Positions 37,229 to 47,948 of a DNA stretch of 64,000 nucleotides are shown here, piece after piece. The position numbers and the translations under genes were made by a program. The stretch is from contig CACHZG010000001.1 in NCBI GenBank assembly GCA_902584365.1, positions 101,261 to 165,260 on the forward strand. Direction: 5' to 3'. The DNA comes from an uncultured Pelagibacteraceae bacterium. Lineage in GTDB: Bacteria; Pseudomonadota; Alphaproteobacteria; Pelagibacterales; Pelagibacteraceae. Within the stretch, counting starts at the first letter, position 1. Each line of letters begins with the position of its first letter. The notes beneath the pieces were generated by a model. The model had not been told where the DNA came from. It saw only the letters and a program-made list of their open reading frames with translations, and ran no database searches.

Positions 37229-38125
37229 TTATTTTCTACCAAAGTCTGGTTTTTCAGTATCCTGCCCTGCTTCAATAATTTCTTTTCTGACTTTTTTGGT
37301 TGAAGCAAAGATTTCTAGGAGCTTTTTGCTATCTTTATTTTTAATAGCATTTTTAATTTCATCAAGATTTTTTGAGTAGTTATCTAAAACCTTTAATATA
37401 TTGTCGCTATTATCAATAAAAATATCCTTCCACATTAATGGATCAGATGCAGCTATTCTTGTAAAATCCCTTAATCCGCCGGCACTATACTGAATAACAT
37501 CATCTTTAAATTTATCTTCATTATTAATTGCAGTTTTAACAATACTGTAGGCTACTGCATGAGGTAAATGACTTGTTAATGACAAAACATAATCGTGATC
37601 TTCAAATGACATAAATTTTGTTTTACTACCAAGTTTAATCCAAAATTCTTCCAGCTTGCTCGTTTTACTCTTACTTACCTCTTTGTCTGTTGACAAAATA
37701 CACCATCTATTTTTAAAGAGTTCTGAAAACCCTGCTTCAGGTCCACTATACTCAGTGCCTGCTATAGGATGTGAAGCAATCCAATGAATATTGTCTAAAC
37801 TAATATTTTTAATAATTTTGTTTACTTCTTTTTTGGCAGAACCTGTATCAGTCAAAATGGAGTCTTTTTTTAAATTAGCCTTTATCGAAAGTAAAATTTC
37901 CTTATAGCTACTCAGGGGAGATGCGATAATTGTCAAATCAGAGTCAATTACAGCTTCAGAAATGTTGCTGCAAACTTCTGATGAGAAATTTTTTTTTAAA
38001 TAACTGTTTACATGACTAGACTTATCAAAAACACTTAATTTAGAAGCTAGTTTTTTTTCTTCAACTGCACGCAAAATAGAAGAACCAATTAAACCGCAAC
38101 CGATAATACTGATTTTATTAAACAT
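37229..38125 (-). CDS. Prephenate/arogenate dehydrogenase
   Basis: IIGCGLIGSSILRAVEE, DTGSAKKEV, WIASHPIAGTEYSGPEAG, SLTSHLPHAVAYS. Confidence 0.93.
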   Translation of the reverse strand: MFNKISIIGCGLIGSSILRAVEEKKLASKLSVFDKSSHVNSYLKKNFSSEVCSNISEAVIDSDLTIIASPLSSYKEILLSIKANLKKDSILTDTGSAKKEVNKIIKNISLDNIHWIASHPIAGTEYSGPEAGFSELFKNRWCILSTDKEVSKSKTSKLEEFWIKLGSKTKFMSFEDHDYVLSLTSHLPHAVAYSIVKTAINNEDKFKDDVIQYSAGGLRDFTRIAASDPLMWKDIFIDNSDNILKVLDNYSKNLDEIKNAIKNKDSKKLLEIFASTKKVRKEIIEAGQDTEKPDFGRK

Positions 38126-39200
38126 TTAAAATCTTTCTCATTTTTTTTATTAATTCTGTATTCTCCGAGCTTGTCCCAATTGTAATACGTAAAGAATTTT
38201 TTATACCATATACATCCATTTTACGTACTAATATTCCATACTTTGCTAGCTGTTTAAAAGCTTTAGCTGAATTAACTTTTACTCTATCAAAGTTTACTAA
38301 TAAAAAATTAGTAAAACTTTTATTTGTGTCTATTTTCATTTTTTTAAATTCAGCAAACAGTTTTTTATTCCATTTATTTACGTGATTAATTTCTTTGTTT
38401 AACCATGAACTGTCTTTCACTGCAGCAGAAGCTGCAAATAAAGCTGGCCTACTTACATTAAACGGAGGTTTAATTCTATTTAATGCAGAAATTATTTCTT
38501 TGGACCCGTAACCCCAGCCTACTCTCAATCCAGCAAGACCGTAAATCTTTGAAAAGGTCCTAGTCATTACCACATTTTTAAAGTTTGTAAAAGTTTGGAG
38601 GCCTGACATGAAGTCTTTCTGTTTTACATACTCGAAATAGGCATCATCCACTACTAGCAAAATATTACTTCTTAATTTTTTTCTTAAAAAAAGTAATTCT
38701 TTTCTTTTAATGTATGTGCCTGTGGGATTATTTGGATTAGCTAAAAAAACTATTTTTGTTTTTCTAGTAACTTTTTTAAGTATATCTTTTACAGATACAG
38801 TAAAATTATTTTCATTAGCATAAATTACTTTGGCTCCACTCATTTTGCTATAAATCCTGTAAATAATAAAACTATATTTCGGTACAATAACTTGATCACC
38901 TTTTTTTAAAAAAGATTTACAAATTAATTCAAAAATTTGATCTGATCCAGAACCTAATATAATTCTGTTCCTGTCGATTCTAAATTTATCAGAAAGTGTT
39001 TTTCTTAAAAATGTACCGTCGGAATCAGGGTATCTAGCGAAATTTTGTGAAACTTTGAGATATTGTTTCTTTGCCAAAGGGCTGGGACCTAAGGCGGACT
39101 CGTTAGCTGATAATTTTATTTTAGCGAGTTTACTCTTAAATAAACTCATTCCAGCAACATATTTCTCTGCAACAATGTTATTTGGTTTCGGAAATTTCAT
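38118..39200 (-). CDS. hisC: Histidinol-phosphate aminotransferase
   Basis: KLSANESALGPSP, FLANPNNPTGTYI, MTRTFSKIYGLAGLRVGWGYG. Confidence 0.93.
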   Translation of the reverse strand: MKFPKPNNIVAEKYVAGMSLFKSKLAKIKLSANESALGPSPLAKKQYLKVSQNFARYPDSDGTFLRKTLSDKFRIDRNRIILGSGSDQIFELICKSFLKKGDQVIVPKYSFIIYRIYSKMSGAKVIYANENNFTVSVKDILKKVTRKTKIVFLANPNNPTGTYIKRKELLFLRKKLRSNILLVVDDAYFEYVKQKDFMSGLQTFTNFKNVVMTRTFSKIYGLAGLRVGWGYGSKEIISALNRIKPPFNVSRPALFAASAAVKDSSWLNKEINHVNKWNKKLFAEFKKMKIDTNKSFTNFLLVNFDRVKVNSAKAFKQLAKYGILVRKMDVYGIKNSLRITIGTSSENTELIKKMRKILNV

Positions 39201-39260
39201 TTACTCAATGTATTATCTAAATTGTATAAGTTTTTCTATAGGTCTTTATCGTATATAAAA

Positions 39261-39289
39261 TTGACAAGTTTAAGACGATTTAGTACTAA
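39261..39289 (+). promoter_or_regulatory. Sigma70-type promoter candidate for the metX leader (TTGACA-N17-TACTAA)
   Basis: Consensus -35, 17-bp spacer, partial -10; predicted start falls at the riboswitch 5' end. Confidence 0.6.
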
Positions 39290-39292
39290 TTT

Positions 39293-39345
39293 GAAGCGCT
39301 GATTTAACCAAATTGCAAGCGCTAAATAAATTTTGCTAAAAAGGG
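39293..39345 (+). ncRNA. SAM-II riboswitch upstream of metX
   Basis: GAAGCGCTGATTTAACCAAATTGCAAGCGCTAAATAAATTTTGCTAAAAAGGG matches the recognised SAM-II pattern (GCGCUGAUUUAACC...UUGCAAGCGC...AUAAA...GCUAAAAAGGG). Confidence 0.93.
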
Positions 39346-39350
39346 TATAT

Positions 39351-39376
39351 GCCCAGTTTAGCTGGGCTTTTTTTTT
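39351..39376 (+). terminator. Intrinsic terminator directly after the SAM-II aptamer (GCCCAG-tttag-CTGGGC-T9)
   Basis: 6-bp GC-rich stem followed by a T run, 5 nt after the aptamer. Confidence 0.85.
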
Positions 39377-39378
39377 GG

Positions 39379-40512
39379 ATGAATGAAAAACTTGAAAATA
39401 TAAAGAAACTTAAAGTCTCAAATTCACTTAAGTTGGATTGTGGAAAGACTATAAAAAATTTTCCTTTAGCTTATGAAACGTATGGAAAGTTAAATTCAAA
39501 TAAAGACAATGCAATTCTTGTTTTTCATGCTTTAACAGGAGATCAATTCGTTGCTGGCACAAATCCAATAACAAATAAAAACGGATGGTGGGTGACAGCA
39601 GTAGGACCGGGGAAAGCTATAGACACAAATAAATATTTTGTAATTTGTGCAAATGTAATTGGTGGATGCATGGGTTCATTAGGGCCAAGAAATATTAATC
39701 CAGAAACCAATCAACCTTATGGATTGGATTTCCCTGTGATAACTATTAAGGACATGGTTAGAGCCCAAGAGTCATTATTAGAGCACCTCGGTATAAAAAA
39801 ACTTCTTTGTGCTACAGGTGGTTCAATGGGCGGAATGCAATTACTTCAGTTTTGTTCAACTTTTCCAGATAAAACTTTTTCTGCTATTCCAATTGCATGT
39901 AGTACTAGTCACAGTGCACAAAATATTGCTTTAAATGAATTAGCTCGTCAGTCAATTATGGCTGACCCTGTTTGGGATAATGGAAAATATTTTTTAAAGA
40001 ATGTTCAGCCAAAAAATGGCTTAGCTGTTGCGAGGATGGTAGGACACATTAGTTATCTATCTGAAAAAGGAATGCAGGAAAAATTTGGAAGAAAGTTACA
40101 AGAAAAAGCAGATTACGAATTTAGTTTTAATGCGGATTTCCAGGTCGAAAGTTATCTCAGACATCAAGGATATGCTTTTGTGGAAAGATTCGATGCAAAC
40201 TCAATTCTATATATAACAAGAGCCATGGATTATTTTGATTTATCAAAACAATTTAAAGGAGGTCTTACTGAAGCATTTAAAGGTCAAAGAACGAAATTTT
40301 TAGTAATATCTTTTTCTTCTGATTGGCTTTACACGACCAAGAATAACAAAGATATAGTTATCGCTTTAAATGCTGCTGGTGCGAATGTTTCTTATTCCGA
40401 AATTGTAACAGACAAGGGGCACGATTCTTTTTTACTAGATGAATTAAATTTTTTAAAGACTCTTAAAGGTTTTATAGACTCAATGTACGAGAAATTTAAA
40501 AATGAAAAATGA
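39379..40512 (+). CDS. metX: Homoserine O-acetyltransferase
   Basis: Start corrected to 39379; [56 protein letters not shown]. Confidence 0.96.
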   Translation: MNEKLENIKKLKVSNSLKLDCGKTIKNFPLAYETYGKLNSNKDNAILVFHALTGDQFVAGTNPITNKNGWWVTAVGPGKAIDTNKYFVICANVIGGCMGSLGPRNINPETNQPYGLDFPVITIKDMVRAQESLLEHLGIKKLLCATGGSMGGMQLLQFCSTFPDKTFSAIPIACSTSHSAQNIALNELARQSIMADPVWDNGKYFLKNVQPKNGLAVARMVGHISYLSEKGMQEKFGRKLQEKADYEFSFNADFQVESYLRHQGYAFVERFDANSILYITRAMDYFDLSKQFKGGLTEAFKGQRTKFLVISFSSDWLYTTKNNKDIVIALNAAGANVSYSEIVTDKGHDSFLLDELNFLKTLKGFIDSMYEKFKNEK

Positions 40513-41095
40513 ATTTAAAGTAATAGCAAACTTATTATCCGAAAACACTAGAGTTCTTGATGTGGGGTGTGGTGATGGATCTTTAATGAGTTTACTTGAG
40601 AAAGAAAAAGGTATCGAGGTTCGTGGATTAGAAATAGATCAAACTAACGTACAAAAATGTATTCATAAAGGTCTTAGCGTAATACAAGGTAACGCTGAAA
40701 CAGAGTTACATCAATTTCCAGATCGATCTTTTGATTACGTTATTCTAAGTCAGACTCTGCAAGCTTTTTATGACCCAAGTAAAGTTATGAATGAACTTTT
40801 AAGAATTGGAAAATCGGTAATAGTTTCGATTCCTAATTTTGGTTTTTGGAAAGTAAGATTAAAATTATTACTCTTTGGAAAAATGCCGGTTACTAAAACT
40901 TTACCTAATACGTGGTACAATACTCCAAACTTACACATGTGCACCATAAAAGATTTGTTTATTTTTTGTGATGAAAAGAGCATCAAAATAAAAAAAGTAA
41001 TTGGTATAAACGAAGATAAAACATCTTATATTAAAAAGAGTAATTTAGAAATAAAAAATCTTTTTTCAAAGGTTGGAATTTTTTTAATAGGATAA
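40502..41095 (+). CDS. metW: Methionine biosynthesis protein MetW
   Basis: [55 protein letters not shown]-like; overlaps metX. Confidence 0.95.
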   Translation: MKNEFKVIANLLSENTRVLDVGCGDGSLMSLLEKEKGIEVRGLEIDQTNVQKCIHKGLSVIQGNAETELHQFPDRSFDYVILSQTLQAFYDPSKVMNELLRIGKSVIVSIPNFGFWKVRLKLLLFGKMPVTKTLPNTWYNTPNLHMCTIKDLFIFCDEKSIKIKKVIGINEDKTSYIKKSNLEIKNLFSKVGIFLIG

Positions 41096-41096
41096 T

Positions 41097-41855
41097 ATGA
41101 AAATAGAAGTTATTCCGTGTTTAAATGATAATTACAGCTATTTAATTTATGAGGAAGAAACTAATACTGTTTCAATAGTTGATCCCTCGGAATTTTCCCC
41201 ATGTGAAAAAATAATAAAAAATTACAAAAAATTAGATAATATTTTAATTACTCATCACCATGCAGATCATGTAGGTGGAAATTTAAAACTAAAAGAAAAA
41301 TATAATTCAAAAATCTTTGGATACCAAAAAGATAAGAGCCGTATTCCTGGAATTGACATTTTGTTATATGAAGACCAAATTTTTAATGTTGGAAATTTGG
41401 AAGTAAAGGTAATTTTTATTCCAGGTCATACTAGTGGTCACATCGCTTATTATATTAAAAAAGAAAATGTTATTTTTACTGGAGATACTTTGTTCTCTTT
41501 AGGGTGTGGGAGAGTTTTTGAGGGAAGTCATAAACAAATGTTTGAGTCTCTTAATAAGCTAAAAATTCTTGATCCCAAGACTAAAGTTTATTGCGGTCAT
41601 GAGTATACAAAAAAAAATTTAGAATTTTGTTTAACATTTGACACAGAAAACTCTTTTTTAAGAGAGAGAGAACAAGATATAAATGCTAAAATAAAAAAAA
41701 ATCAACCTACGATTCCGACATCTTTAGAGGAAGAATTAAAGACAAATATCTTCTTGAGATGTGATAATATCAAGGTAAAACAAGCTCTAAATCAAAAAGA
41801 CTCTTCCGATCAAGAAATATTTACAAAATTAAGGGATTTAAAGGATACATTTTGA
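41097..41855 (+). CDS. gloB: Hydroxyacylglutathione hydrolase
   Basis: ITHHHADHVGGN, IPGHTSGHIAYY, FTGDTLFSLGCGRVFEGS, YCGHEYTKKNLEF. Confidence 0.95.
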   Translation: MKIEVIPCLNDNYSYLIYEEETNTVSIVDPSEFSPCEKIIKNYKKLDNILITHHHADHVGGNLKLKEKYNSKIFGYQKDKSRIPGIDILLYEDQIFNVGNLEVKVIFIPGHTSGHIAYYIKKENVIFTGDTLFSLGCGRVFEGSHKQMFESLNKLKILDPKTKVYCGHEYTKKNLEFCLTFDTENSFLREREQDINAKIKKNQPTIPTSLEEELKTNIFLRCDNIKVKQALNQKDSSDQEIFTKLRDLKDTF

Positions 41856-41866
41856 TCTCAATAATC

Positions 41867-41894
41867 TTGACTTGATATAATTGCAAGCTATATT
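41867..41894 (+). promoter_or_regulatory. Sigma70-type promoter candidate upstream of rplU (TTGACT-N16-TATATT)
   Basis: Read directly; 27 nt before the rplU start codon. Confidence 0.5.
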
Positions 41895-41920
41895 GCGTCA
41901 AAACTTAATAATTAAATTTT

Positions 41921-42328
41921 ATGTCATTTGCAATTATTGAAACAGGTGGAAAGCAATATAAGGTCTCTACTAGCAAGATACTAGAGATTGAGAAAATTAA
42001 TGCAAAAAAAGGTGAAACAATTAAGTTTAATAATGTTTTGCTATTAAACAATGATCAAAATACCGAAATAGGGAGTCCAAGTATTGAAGGAGCTTCCGTA
42101 GAAGCTAAACTTTTAGATACTGTAAAAGACAGGACAATTTTAGTTTTTCACAAGAGACGAAGAAAACATTCTAGAAAAAAAAATGGTCATAGACAAAGGC
42201 ACTCTAAAATTCAAATAATGAAAATTTTAGCTAAAGGTGGAAAAGTAATTGATGAAGCAAAAATCGTTGAAAAAAAGAAAACCGTAAAGACTGAAAAAAA
42301 AGATATTAAAAAAGTACAAAAAAAATAG
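41921..42328 (+). CDS. rplU: 50S ribosomal protein L21 (with C-terminal Lys-rich extension)
   Basis: FAIIETGGKQYKVS, HKRRRKHSRKKNGHRQRHSKIQI. Confidence 0.97.
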   Translation: MSFAIIETGGKQYKVSTSKILEIEKINAKKGETIKFNNVLLLNNDQNTEIGSPSIEGASVEAKLLDTVKDRTILVFHKRRRKHSRKKNGHRQRHSKIQIMKILAKGGKVIDEAKIVEKKKTVKTEKKDIKKVQKK

Positions 42329-42336
42329 GATACTAA

Positions 42337-42591
42337 ATGGCAACAAAAAAAGCTGGTGGATCGTCAAGAAACGGAAGAGATAGTAAAGGTAGAAGACTTG
42401 GTGTAAAAAAATATGGCAATCAATTAGTAATACCAGGTAATATTATTATTAGACAGAGAGGGACAAAAATACATCCTGGCGAGAATGTTGGCATTGGAAA
42501 AGATCACTCAATTTTTTCTTTGATAAAAGGAAAAGTTAAATTTAAAAAATCAAAATTAAACAGAACATTTGTATCTGTTATTCCCAATTAA
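42337..42591 (+). CDS. rpmA: 50S ribosomal protein L27
   Basis: [48 protein letters not shown]. Confidence 0.98.
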   Translation: MATKKAGGSSRNGRDSKGRRLGVKKYGNQLVIPGNIIIRQRGTKIHPGENVGIGKDHSIFSLIKGKVKFKKSKLNRTFVSVIPN

Positions 42592-42624
42592 ATATATAAA
42601 TAACTAAGGTTATTTAAAATCAAA

Positions 42625-43608
42625 ATGAAGTTTTTAGATCAAGCTAAAATATTTATAAAAGCCGGCAATGGTGGCTCTGGATCAGCAAGTTTTAGAAGAG
42701 AAAAATTTGTTGAGTTTGGTGGGCCTGATGGGGGTGATGGTGGTGATGGTGGTTCAATTATAATTGAGTCAGATAGAAATCTGAATACACTTATTGATTT
42801 TCGTTATTCTCAACATTTTAAGGCTCAACATGGTCAATCTGGAAGCAAAAAAAATAAAACAGGCGGTAGAGGAAAAGATTTAGTATTAAAAGTACCAGTG
42901 GGCACTCAGATTTACGAAGAGGATAATAATACTTTGATTTATGATTTCCTAAAAAATAAGGAAAAATTTCTTTTGGCAGCAGGAGGTAAGGGAGGATTAG
43001 GTAATGTTAGATTTAAATCCTCTACTAACCGAGCTCCAAAGAAAAAAACTAATGGAAAAATTGGTGAAGAATTTTGGATTTGGCTACAATTAAAAGTTAT
43101 AGCTGATATTGGGATCATTGGATTACCTAATGCTGGAAAATCAAGTTTACTTAGCGCCCTAACAAGAGCTAGGCCAAAAATAGCTAATTATCCATTTACT
43201 ACAATTAACCCAAACTTAGGAGTTTGTTACATAAAAAATAAAGAAATAATTCTTGCAGATATTCCTGGGTTAGTAGAAGGTGCTCATAAAGGAGTGGGCC
43301 TTGGTGATAAATTTTTAAGACATGTAGAAAGGTGTAAAATATTACTTCATATGATAGATGTTTCTGAGGAAGATTTAGTTGGAAACTATAATAAAATTAG
43401 ATCAGAACTTTTAGCGTATGACAAAAACTTATATAAAAAAAAGGAGATTATTGTTTTTAATAAGTCAGATATTATTCAAAAAGATCAATTAAAAAATAAA
43501 CTGAAGAAGTTCAAAAATAGAATAAAAAATAGATATAATTTAATTTCTACATATAATAAGACTGACTTAGATGGTCTTAAAAAATCTTTAATAAAATATG
43601 CAAGTTAA
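42625..43608 (+). CDS. obgE: GTPase Obg
   Basis: GDGGDGGSIIIES, GIIGLPNAGKSSLLSALTRARPKIANYPFTT, DIPGLVEGAHKGVGLG. Confidence 0.97.
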   Translation: MKFLDQAKIFIKAGNGGSGSASFRREKFVEFGGPDGGDGGDGGSIIIESDRNLNTLIDFRYSQHFKAQHGQSGSKKNKTGGRGKDLVLKVPVGTQIYEEDNNTLIYDFLKNKEKFLLAAGGKGGLGNVRFKSSTNRAPKKKTNGKIGEEFWIWLQLKVIADIGIIGLPNAGKSSLLSALTRARPKIANYPFTTINPNLGVCYIKNKEIILADIPGLVEGAHKGVGLGDKFLRHVERCKILLHMIDVSEEDLVGNYNKIRSELLAYDKNLYKKKEIIVFNKSDIIQKDQLKNKLKKFKNRIKNRYNLISTYNKTDLDGLKKSLIKYAS

Positions 43609-44683
43609 TAAATTTAAAAAAATTGTTATAAAATTAGGTTCCTCAACTGTAATTGACAAGAAGGGTAAATTTAAATCAGCATGGGTTCAAAGCCTTATTA
43701 AAGATATTAAGAGTTTAAAAAAAAATATTGAGGTAATTGTTGTCTCATCAGGAGCAATAGCTTTAGGACAAAATTTTTTGAAGATTAAAAAGAAGAAAAT
43801 TAAAATAGAAATGAGCCAAGCAATAGCGGCTGTAGGTCAAATTCACTTATCTGAAGAATTTAGAAAAAATTTTAATAAACAAAAATTAAAAACCGCACAA
43901 ATTTTAGTATCACTTGATGATACAGAACAAAGAAGAAGAGCTTTAAATATAAGAAGAACTTTTGAAAATTTATTCAAAATTAAAGCTGTTCCTATAGTAA
44001 ATGAAAATGACACAACAGCCACATCTGAAATTAAATATGGAGATAATGATAGATTAGCAGCTCGCGTTGCACAAATCGTTAATGCTGATGCACTTATCTT
44101 GCTATCAAATGTTAATGGGCTTTATGACAACAAAAAAAAATTAATTAAATCAGTCGATACAATAAGTGACGAAATATTAAATTTAGCAAATAAAGATATA
44201 AGTAATTATGGTTCTGGAGGTATGATTACAAAAATAGAGGCTGCTAAAATATGTATGAATGCAGGATGTTTGATGTACATAGCAAACGGAAATATAAAAT
44301 ATCCAATTACAAATATGAAAAAAAATAAAGTGTACACCTGCTTTAAGCCTAAAATATCAACCTTAGATGCCCGAAAAAAATGGATTGTTAGTTCTTTAAT
44401 TTCTTCAGGAAAAATTCAAGTCGATAAAGGTGCAGAAAAAGCTTTAAAAAACGGAAAGAGCTTACTGGCTATTGGAATTATTAAAATTGATGGATCTTTT
44501 TCAAAGGGTGATAATATTCTCATTTTAAATGAGAATAACGATGAACTGGCTAGAGGTTTGTCGTCTTTTTCGTCAAAAGAGCTTATAAAAATAATAGGAA
44601 AACGTAGTAAAGAAATAGAAAAAATATTAGGATACCCAAGTAAGTCTGAGGTTGTACATATAGACGATATGGTGAGAATTTAA
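43598..44683 (+). CDS. proB: Glutamate 5-kinase
   Basis: IVIKLGSSTV, VVSSGAIALG, VNENDTTAT, GSGGMITKIEAAKIC; PUA domain C-term. Confidence 0.96.
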   Translation: MQVNKFKKIVIKLGSSTVIDKKGKFKSAWVQSLIKDIKSLKKNIEVIVVSSGAIALGQNFLKIKKKKIKIEMSQAIAAVGQIHLSEEFRKNFNKQKLKTAQILVSLDDTEQRRRALNIRRTFENLFKIKAVPIVNENDTTATSEIKYGDNDRLAARVAQIVNADALILLSNVNGLYDNKKKLIKSVDTISDEILNLANKDISNYGSGGMITKIEAAKICMNAGCLMYIANGNIKYPITNMKKNKVYTCFKPKISTLDARKKWIVSSLISSGKIQVDKGAEKALKNGKSLLAIGIIKIDGSFSKGDNILILNENNDELARGLSSFSSKELIKIIGKRSKEIEKILGYPSKSEVVHIDDMVRI

Positions 44684-45925
44684 ATGAATTATTTATCTGA
44701 AATAGGTAGCAATGCCAAAAAAGCTTTTTATAAATTACAAAAATGTGATCATAAAGATATTAAAAAAGTTTTAAACACATACAATAAAAAAATTCTTAAA
44801 AATAAAAATTTTATTATCAGGGAAAACAATAAAGATATTAAAAATATAAAAAGAAAACATTTGGTTGATAGATTGATACTTAATGAAAAAAGGATTGAAT
44901 CAATTCGAAGTTCAATAAATGAAATAATTAAGTTTTCTAATCCAATTGGAAAAATTTTAGAAGTATGGAGTCGACCAAATAGACTAAAAATAAAGAGAGT
45001 TACAACTCCAATTGGGGTTATCGGTGTCATATACGAAAGCAGACCTAATGTAACTGCAGATGTTGCTTCGCTCTGCCTTAAGTCCAGTAATTGTGTTATT
45101 TTAAGAGGTGGATCTGAGGCTTATAATTCTAACAAAATTTTAGCTAACTTATTTAGAGATAGCCTTTTTTTCAATAATTTTGATAAAAATTGTGTTCAAA
45201 TGATTGAGAAAAAAAATAGAAAAATAGTTGATCATATGCTTTCTAGGATGAGTGAATATATTGATGTCATAGTGCCTAGAGGTGGGAAAGGTTTAGTGGA
45301 AAAAGTTCAAAAACTCTCTAACATTCATGTTATTGGTCATCTAGAGGGTCTTTGCCATGCTTTTGTAGAAAAATCTTCTGACATTAATACCGCTAAAAAA
45401 ATAATATTGAATGCTAAAATGAGAAGAACGAGTATATGCGGCGCACTTGAGACTTTAATGATTGAAAAATCCGCAATTAAATCTCACGGAGTTCCAATAA
45501 TAAATTCATTAATAGAAGAAGGCTGTGAAATAAGGGTGGATAAAAAAATTAACAAATTTTTTAAAAACAAGCTTAAAGTGGCAAAAGAAAAAGATTGGAA
45601 AACTGAATATTTAAATTCTATTTTATCTGTTAAATCAGTAAATAATGTTAAGGAGGCTGTGTCTCACATACTTAAATACGGAACAATGCATACTGACACT
45701 ATAATTACAAAAAATAAAAAAACTGCAGATTATTTTTTAAAAAATGTTAATAGCTCCATCGCAATGCATAACGTATCAACACAATTTGCTGATGGTGGTG
45801 AATTTGGTTTTGGAGGAGAAATAGGAATATCAACAAATAAATTACCTCCTAGAGGGCCAGTAGGAATTAATCAACTAACTTCTTACAAGTATATTGTAAC
45901 AGGAGATGGTGTCACAAGGCCTTAG
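44684..45925 (+). CDS. proA: Gamma-glutamyl phosphate reductase
   Basis: PIGVIGVIYESRPNVTADVASLCLKS, IVPRGGKGLV, HVIGHLEGLCH, FADGGEFGFGGEIGIST. Confidence 0.97.
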   Translation: MNYLSEIGSNAKKAFYKLQKCDHKDIKKVLNTYNKKILKNKNFIIRENNKDIKNIKRKHLVDRLILNEKRIESIRSSINEIIKFSNPIGKILEVWSRPNRLKIKRVTTPIGVIGVIYESRPNVTADVASLCLKSSNCVILRGGSEAYNSNKILANLFRDSLFFNNFDKNCVQMIEKKNRKIVDHMLSRMSEYIDVIVPRGGKGLVEKVQKLSNIHVIGHLEGLCHAFVEKSSDINTAKKIILNAKMRRTSICGALETLMIEKSAIKSHGVPIINSLIEEGCEIRVDKKINKFFKNKLKVAKEKDWKTEYLNSILSVKSVNNVKEAVSHILKYGTMHTDTIITKNKKTADYFLKNVNSSIAMHNVSTQFADGGEFGFGGEIGISTNKLPPRGPVGINQLTSYKYIVTGDGVTRP

Positions 45926-45930
45926 ACTAA

Positions 45931-46461
45931 ATGAAAAAATTACAATTTAATTCCTTTGGTTTATTAGGAGGCTCATTTGATCCACCGCATTACGGGCACT
46001 TAAAAATTTCAAAAATAGCACTGAAAAAACTTCCTATAAAAAAAGTTGTATGGATTGTTAATAAAAAGAATCCATTTAAAAAAAAAACATATTTTTCTTT
46101 AAGACAGAGATTATTAAAATGTAAAAAAATGACTAAGAAAAATAAAAAAATTCGAGTAATGTATTTAGATCAGATAGTTAAATCCCCTAGAACATTTAAG
46201 GCAATTAATTACTTTAAGAAAAAATCGAAAGAAAGAATTTTTTTTTTAATAGGTTCAGATAACTTGATTTATTTCCATAAATGGAAAAATTATAAAAGTA
46301 TTTTAAAATCTTGTGTTCTAGTGGTTTTCTCCAGAAAAGGATATGATAATCGTGCAAAAAAGTCTATTTTATTGAAAAAAAAAGACTTTAATAATATTAT
46401 TTTTGTTAATAATAAAAAGTTTAATATTTCATCTACTATGATAAAAAGAAAATTAATTTAA
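45931..46461 (+). CDS. nadD: Nicotinate-nucleotide adenylyltransferase
   Basis: GLLGGSFDPPHYGHLKIS, IGSDNLIYFHKWKNYKSI. Confidence 0.92.
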   Translation: MKKLQFNSFGLLGGSFDPPHYGHLKISKIALKKLPIKKVVWIVNKKNPFKKKTYFSLRQRLLKCKKMTKKNKKIRVMYLDQIVKSPRTFKAINYFKKKSKERIFFLIGSDNLIYFHKWKNYKSILKSCVLVVFSRKGYDNRAKKSILLKKKDFNNIIFVNNKKFNISSTMIKRKLI

Positions 46462-46464
46462 TTA

Positions 46465-46812
46465 ATGGAAATATTAAAAATAAAAACCCTTATAGAAAAG
46501 ACATTAGACCTTAATAAAGCTCAAGATATTGTCACGATAGATCTTAAGAAGAAAACTTATATTGCTGATTATATGATTATAGCATCAGGAACTTCATCAA
46601 GACATATACAATCTTTAAGTGAAATTTTGCTCACTGAACTAAAAAAATTTGGGATTGATAATTGTAAGATTGAAGGAAAAGATAGTCAGGAATGGAAATT
46701 AGTTGATGCATTGGATGTTATAGTTCATATTTTTCACCCTGAAAAAAGAAATTTTTACGATCTTGAAAAAATGTGGAAAGAACAAATTCCTAAAGAAAAC
46801 GCAATAATATGA
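46465..46812 (+). CDS. rsfS: Ribosomal silencing factor RsfS
   Basis: DYMIIASGTSSRHIQSLSE, EWKLVDALDVIVHIFHPEKRNFYDLEKMW. Confidence 0.95.
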   Translation: MEILKIKTLIEKTLDLNKAQDIVTIDLKKKTYIADYMIIASGTSSRHIQSLSEILLTELKKFGIDNCKIEGKDSQEWKLVDALDVIVHIFHPEKRNFYDLEKMWKEQIPKENAII

Positions 46813-47948
46813 AAAAAAATTTAATCATAATTTTATTATTGATGTTTGGGTTTAATAACGCTTATGCAAATAAGTATGATGATCTTTATGGAAAAATAGA
46901 TTTATTTGGTGAAGTCTTAGAAAAAATTAGCAAAGAATATATTGATAAGATTGATCAAGCTGAGGTGATGGACTCTGCAATTAATGGTATCTTACAATCT
47001 TTAGATCCTTATTCATCCTATATGAGCCCAGAATTATTTAAGGACATGCAAACAGATACGAGAGGTGAATTTGGAGGTCTTGGAATTGAAATTGGCATGG
47101 AAGCGGGTGTAGTTAAAGTAATATCTCCAATTGATGGAACTCCTGCAGCTAAAGCTGGTATTAAAGCTGGCGATTACATAGTTAAGATTAATGATGATCA
47201 GGTTCAAGGTAAAACTTTAATGGAATCAGTAAAATTGATGAGAGGACCAGTTGGTTCCTCAATTAAATTAACTGTTCGAAGGAAAAATCAAAAAAAAGCA
47301 TTGGAATTCTCAATCAAAAGAGAAATTATTGAAATTAAATCTGTAAACGCCAAAATGATAGGTAAAAAGAAAAATATCGCATATATAAGACTAAAGTCTT
47401 TCAATGAAAATAGTGACAGTCAACTAATCAAAAATGTAAAAAACTTCGAGAAAAAAAATAATCCAAAAGGGTATGTGATAGATGTTAGAAATAATCCTGG
47501 AGGTCTGTTAACACAAGCAATAAGAATTACAGATTTCTTTCTTGATGATGGGGAGATTGTATCAACAAAAGGAAGAAAAAAATCTGAAACTAGAAAATTT
47601 TTTGCTAGATCTGGAGACGGTATATATGGAAAACCTCTTATAGTTCTAATTAATAGTGGGTCAGCTTCAGCATCTGAGATATTAGCTGGTGCGTTGAAAG
47701 ATCATAAAAGAGCTATTATCCTAGGCGAGACCTCTTATGGAAAAGGTTCAGTTCAATCTATAATTCCACTTAAAAATGGTGGGGGAATGAGATTAACTAT
47801 CTCAAAATATTACCTTCCATCAGGTAAATCAATTTCTGAAGTTGGAGTTTCACCTGATATTTTAGTTGAAGAAAAAGATGATGAATTTCAAATTGATACA
47901 GAGTCAGATAACCAACTTAATTATGCAATAAACCTCTTCCAATCTTAA
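46809..47948 (+). CDS. S41-family carboxyl-terminal processing peptidase
   Basis: PDZ domain; GYVIDVRNNPGGLL, LINSGSASASEILAGAL, GETSYGKGSVQSI. Confidence 0.95.
   Translation: MKKNLIIILLLMFGFNNAYANKYDDLYGKIDLFGEVLEKISKEYIDKIDQAEVMDSAINGILQSLDPYSSYMSPELFKDMQTDTRGEFGGLGIEIGMEAGVVKVISPIDGTPAAKAGIKAGDYIVKINDDQVQGKTLMESVKLMRGPVGSSIKLTVRRKNQKKALEFSIKREIIEIKSVNAKMIGKKKNIAYIRLKSFNENSDSQLIKNVKNFEKKNNPKGYVIDVRNNPGGLLTQAIRITDFFLDDGEIVSTKGRKKSETRKFFARSGDGIYGKPLIVLINSGSASASEILAGALKDHKRAIILGETSYGKGSVQSIIPLKNGGGMRLTISKYYLPSGKSISEVGVSPDILVEEKDDEFQIDTESDNQLNYAINLFQS

Noticed and set aside
39349-39378. ORF-track start of metX at 39349 ([10 protein letters not shown]...)
   Set aside because: Those codons overlap the intrinsic terminator hairpin and T tract; metX homology begins after ATG 39379.
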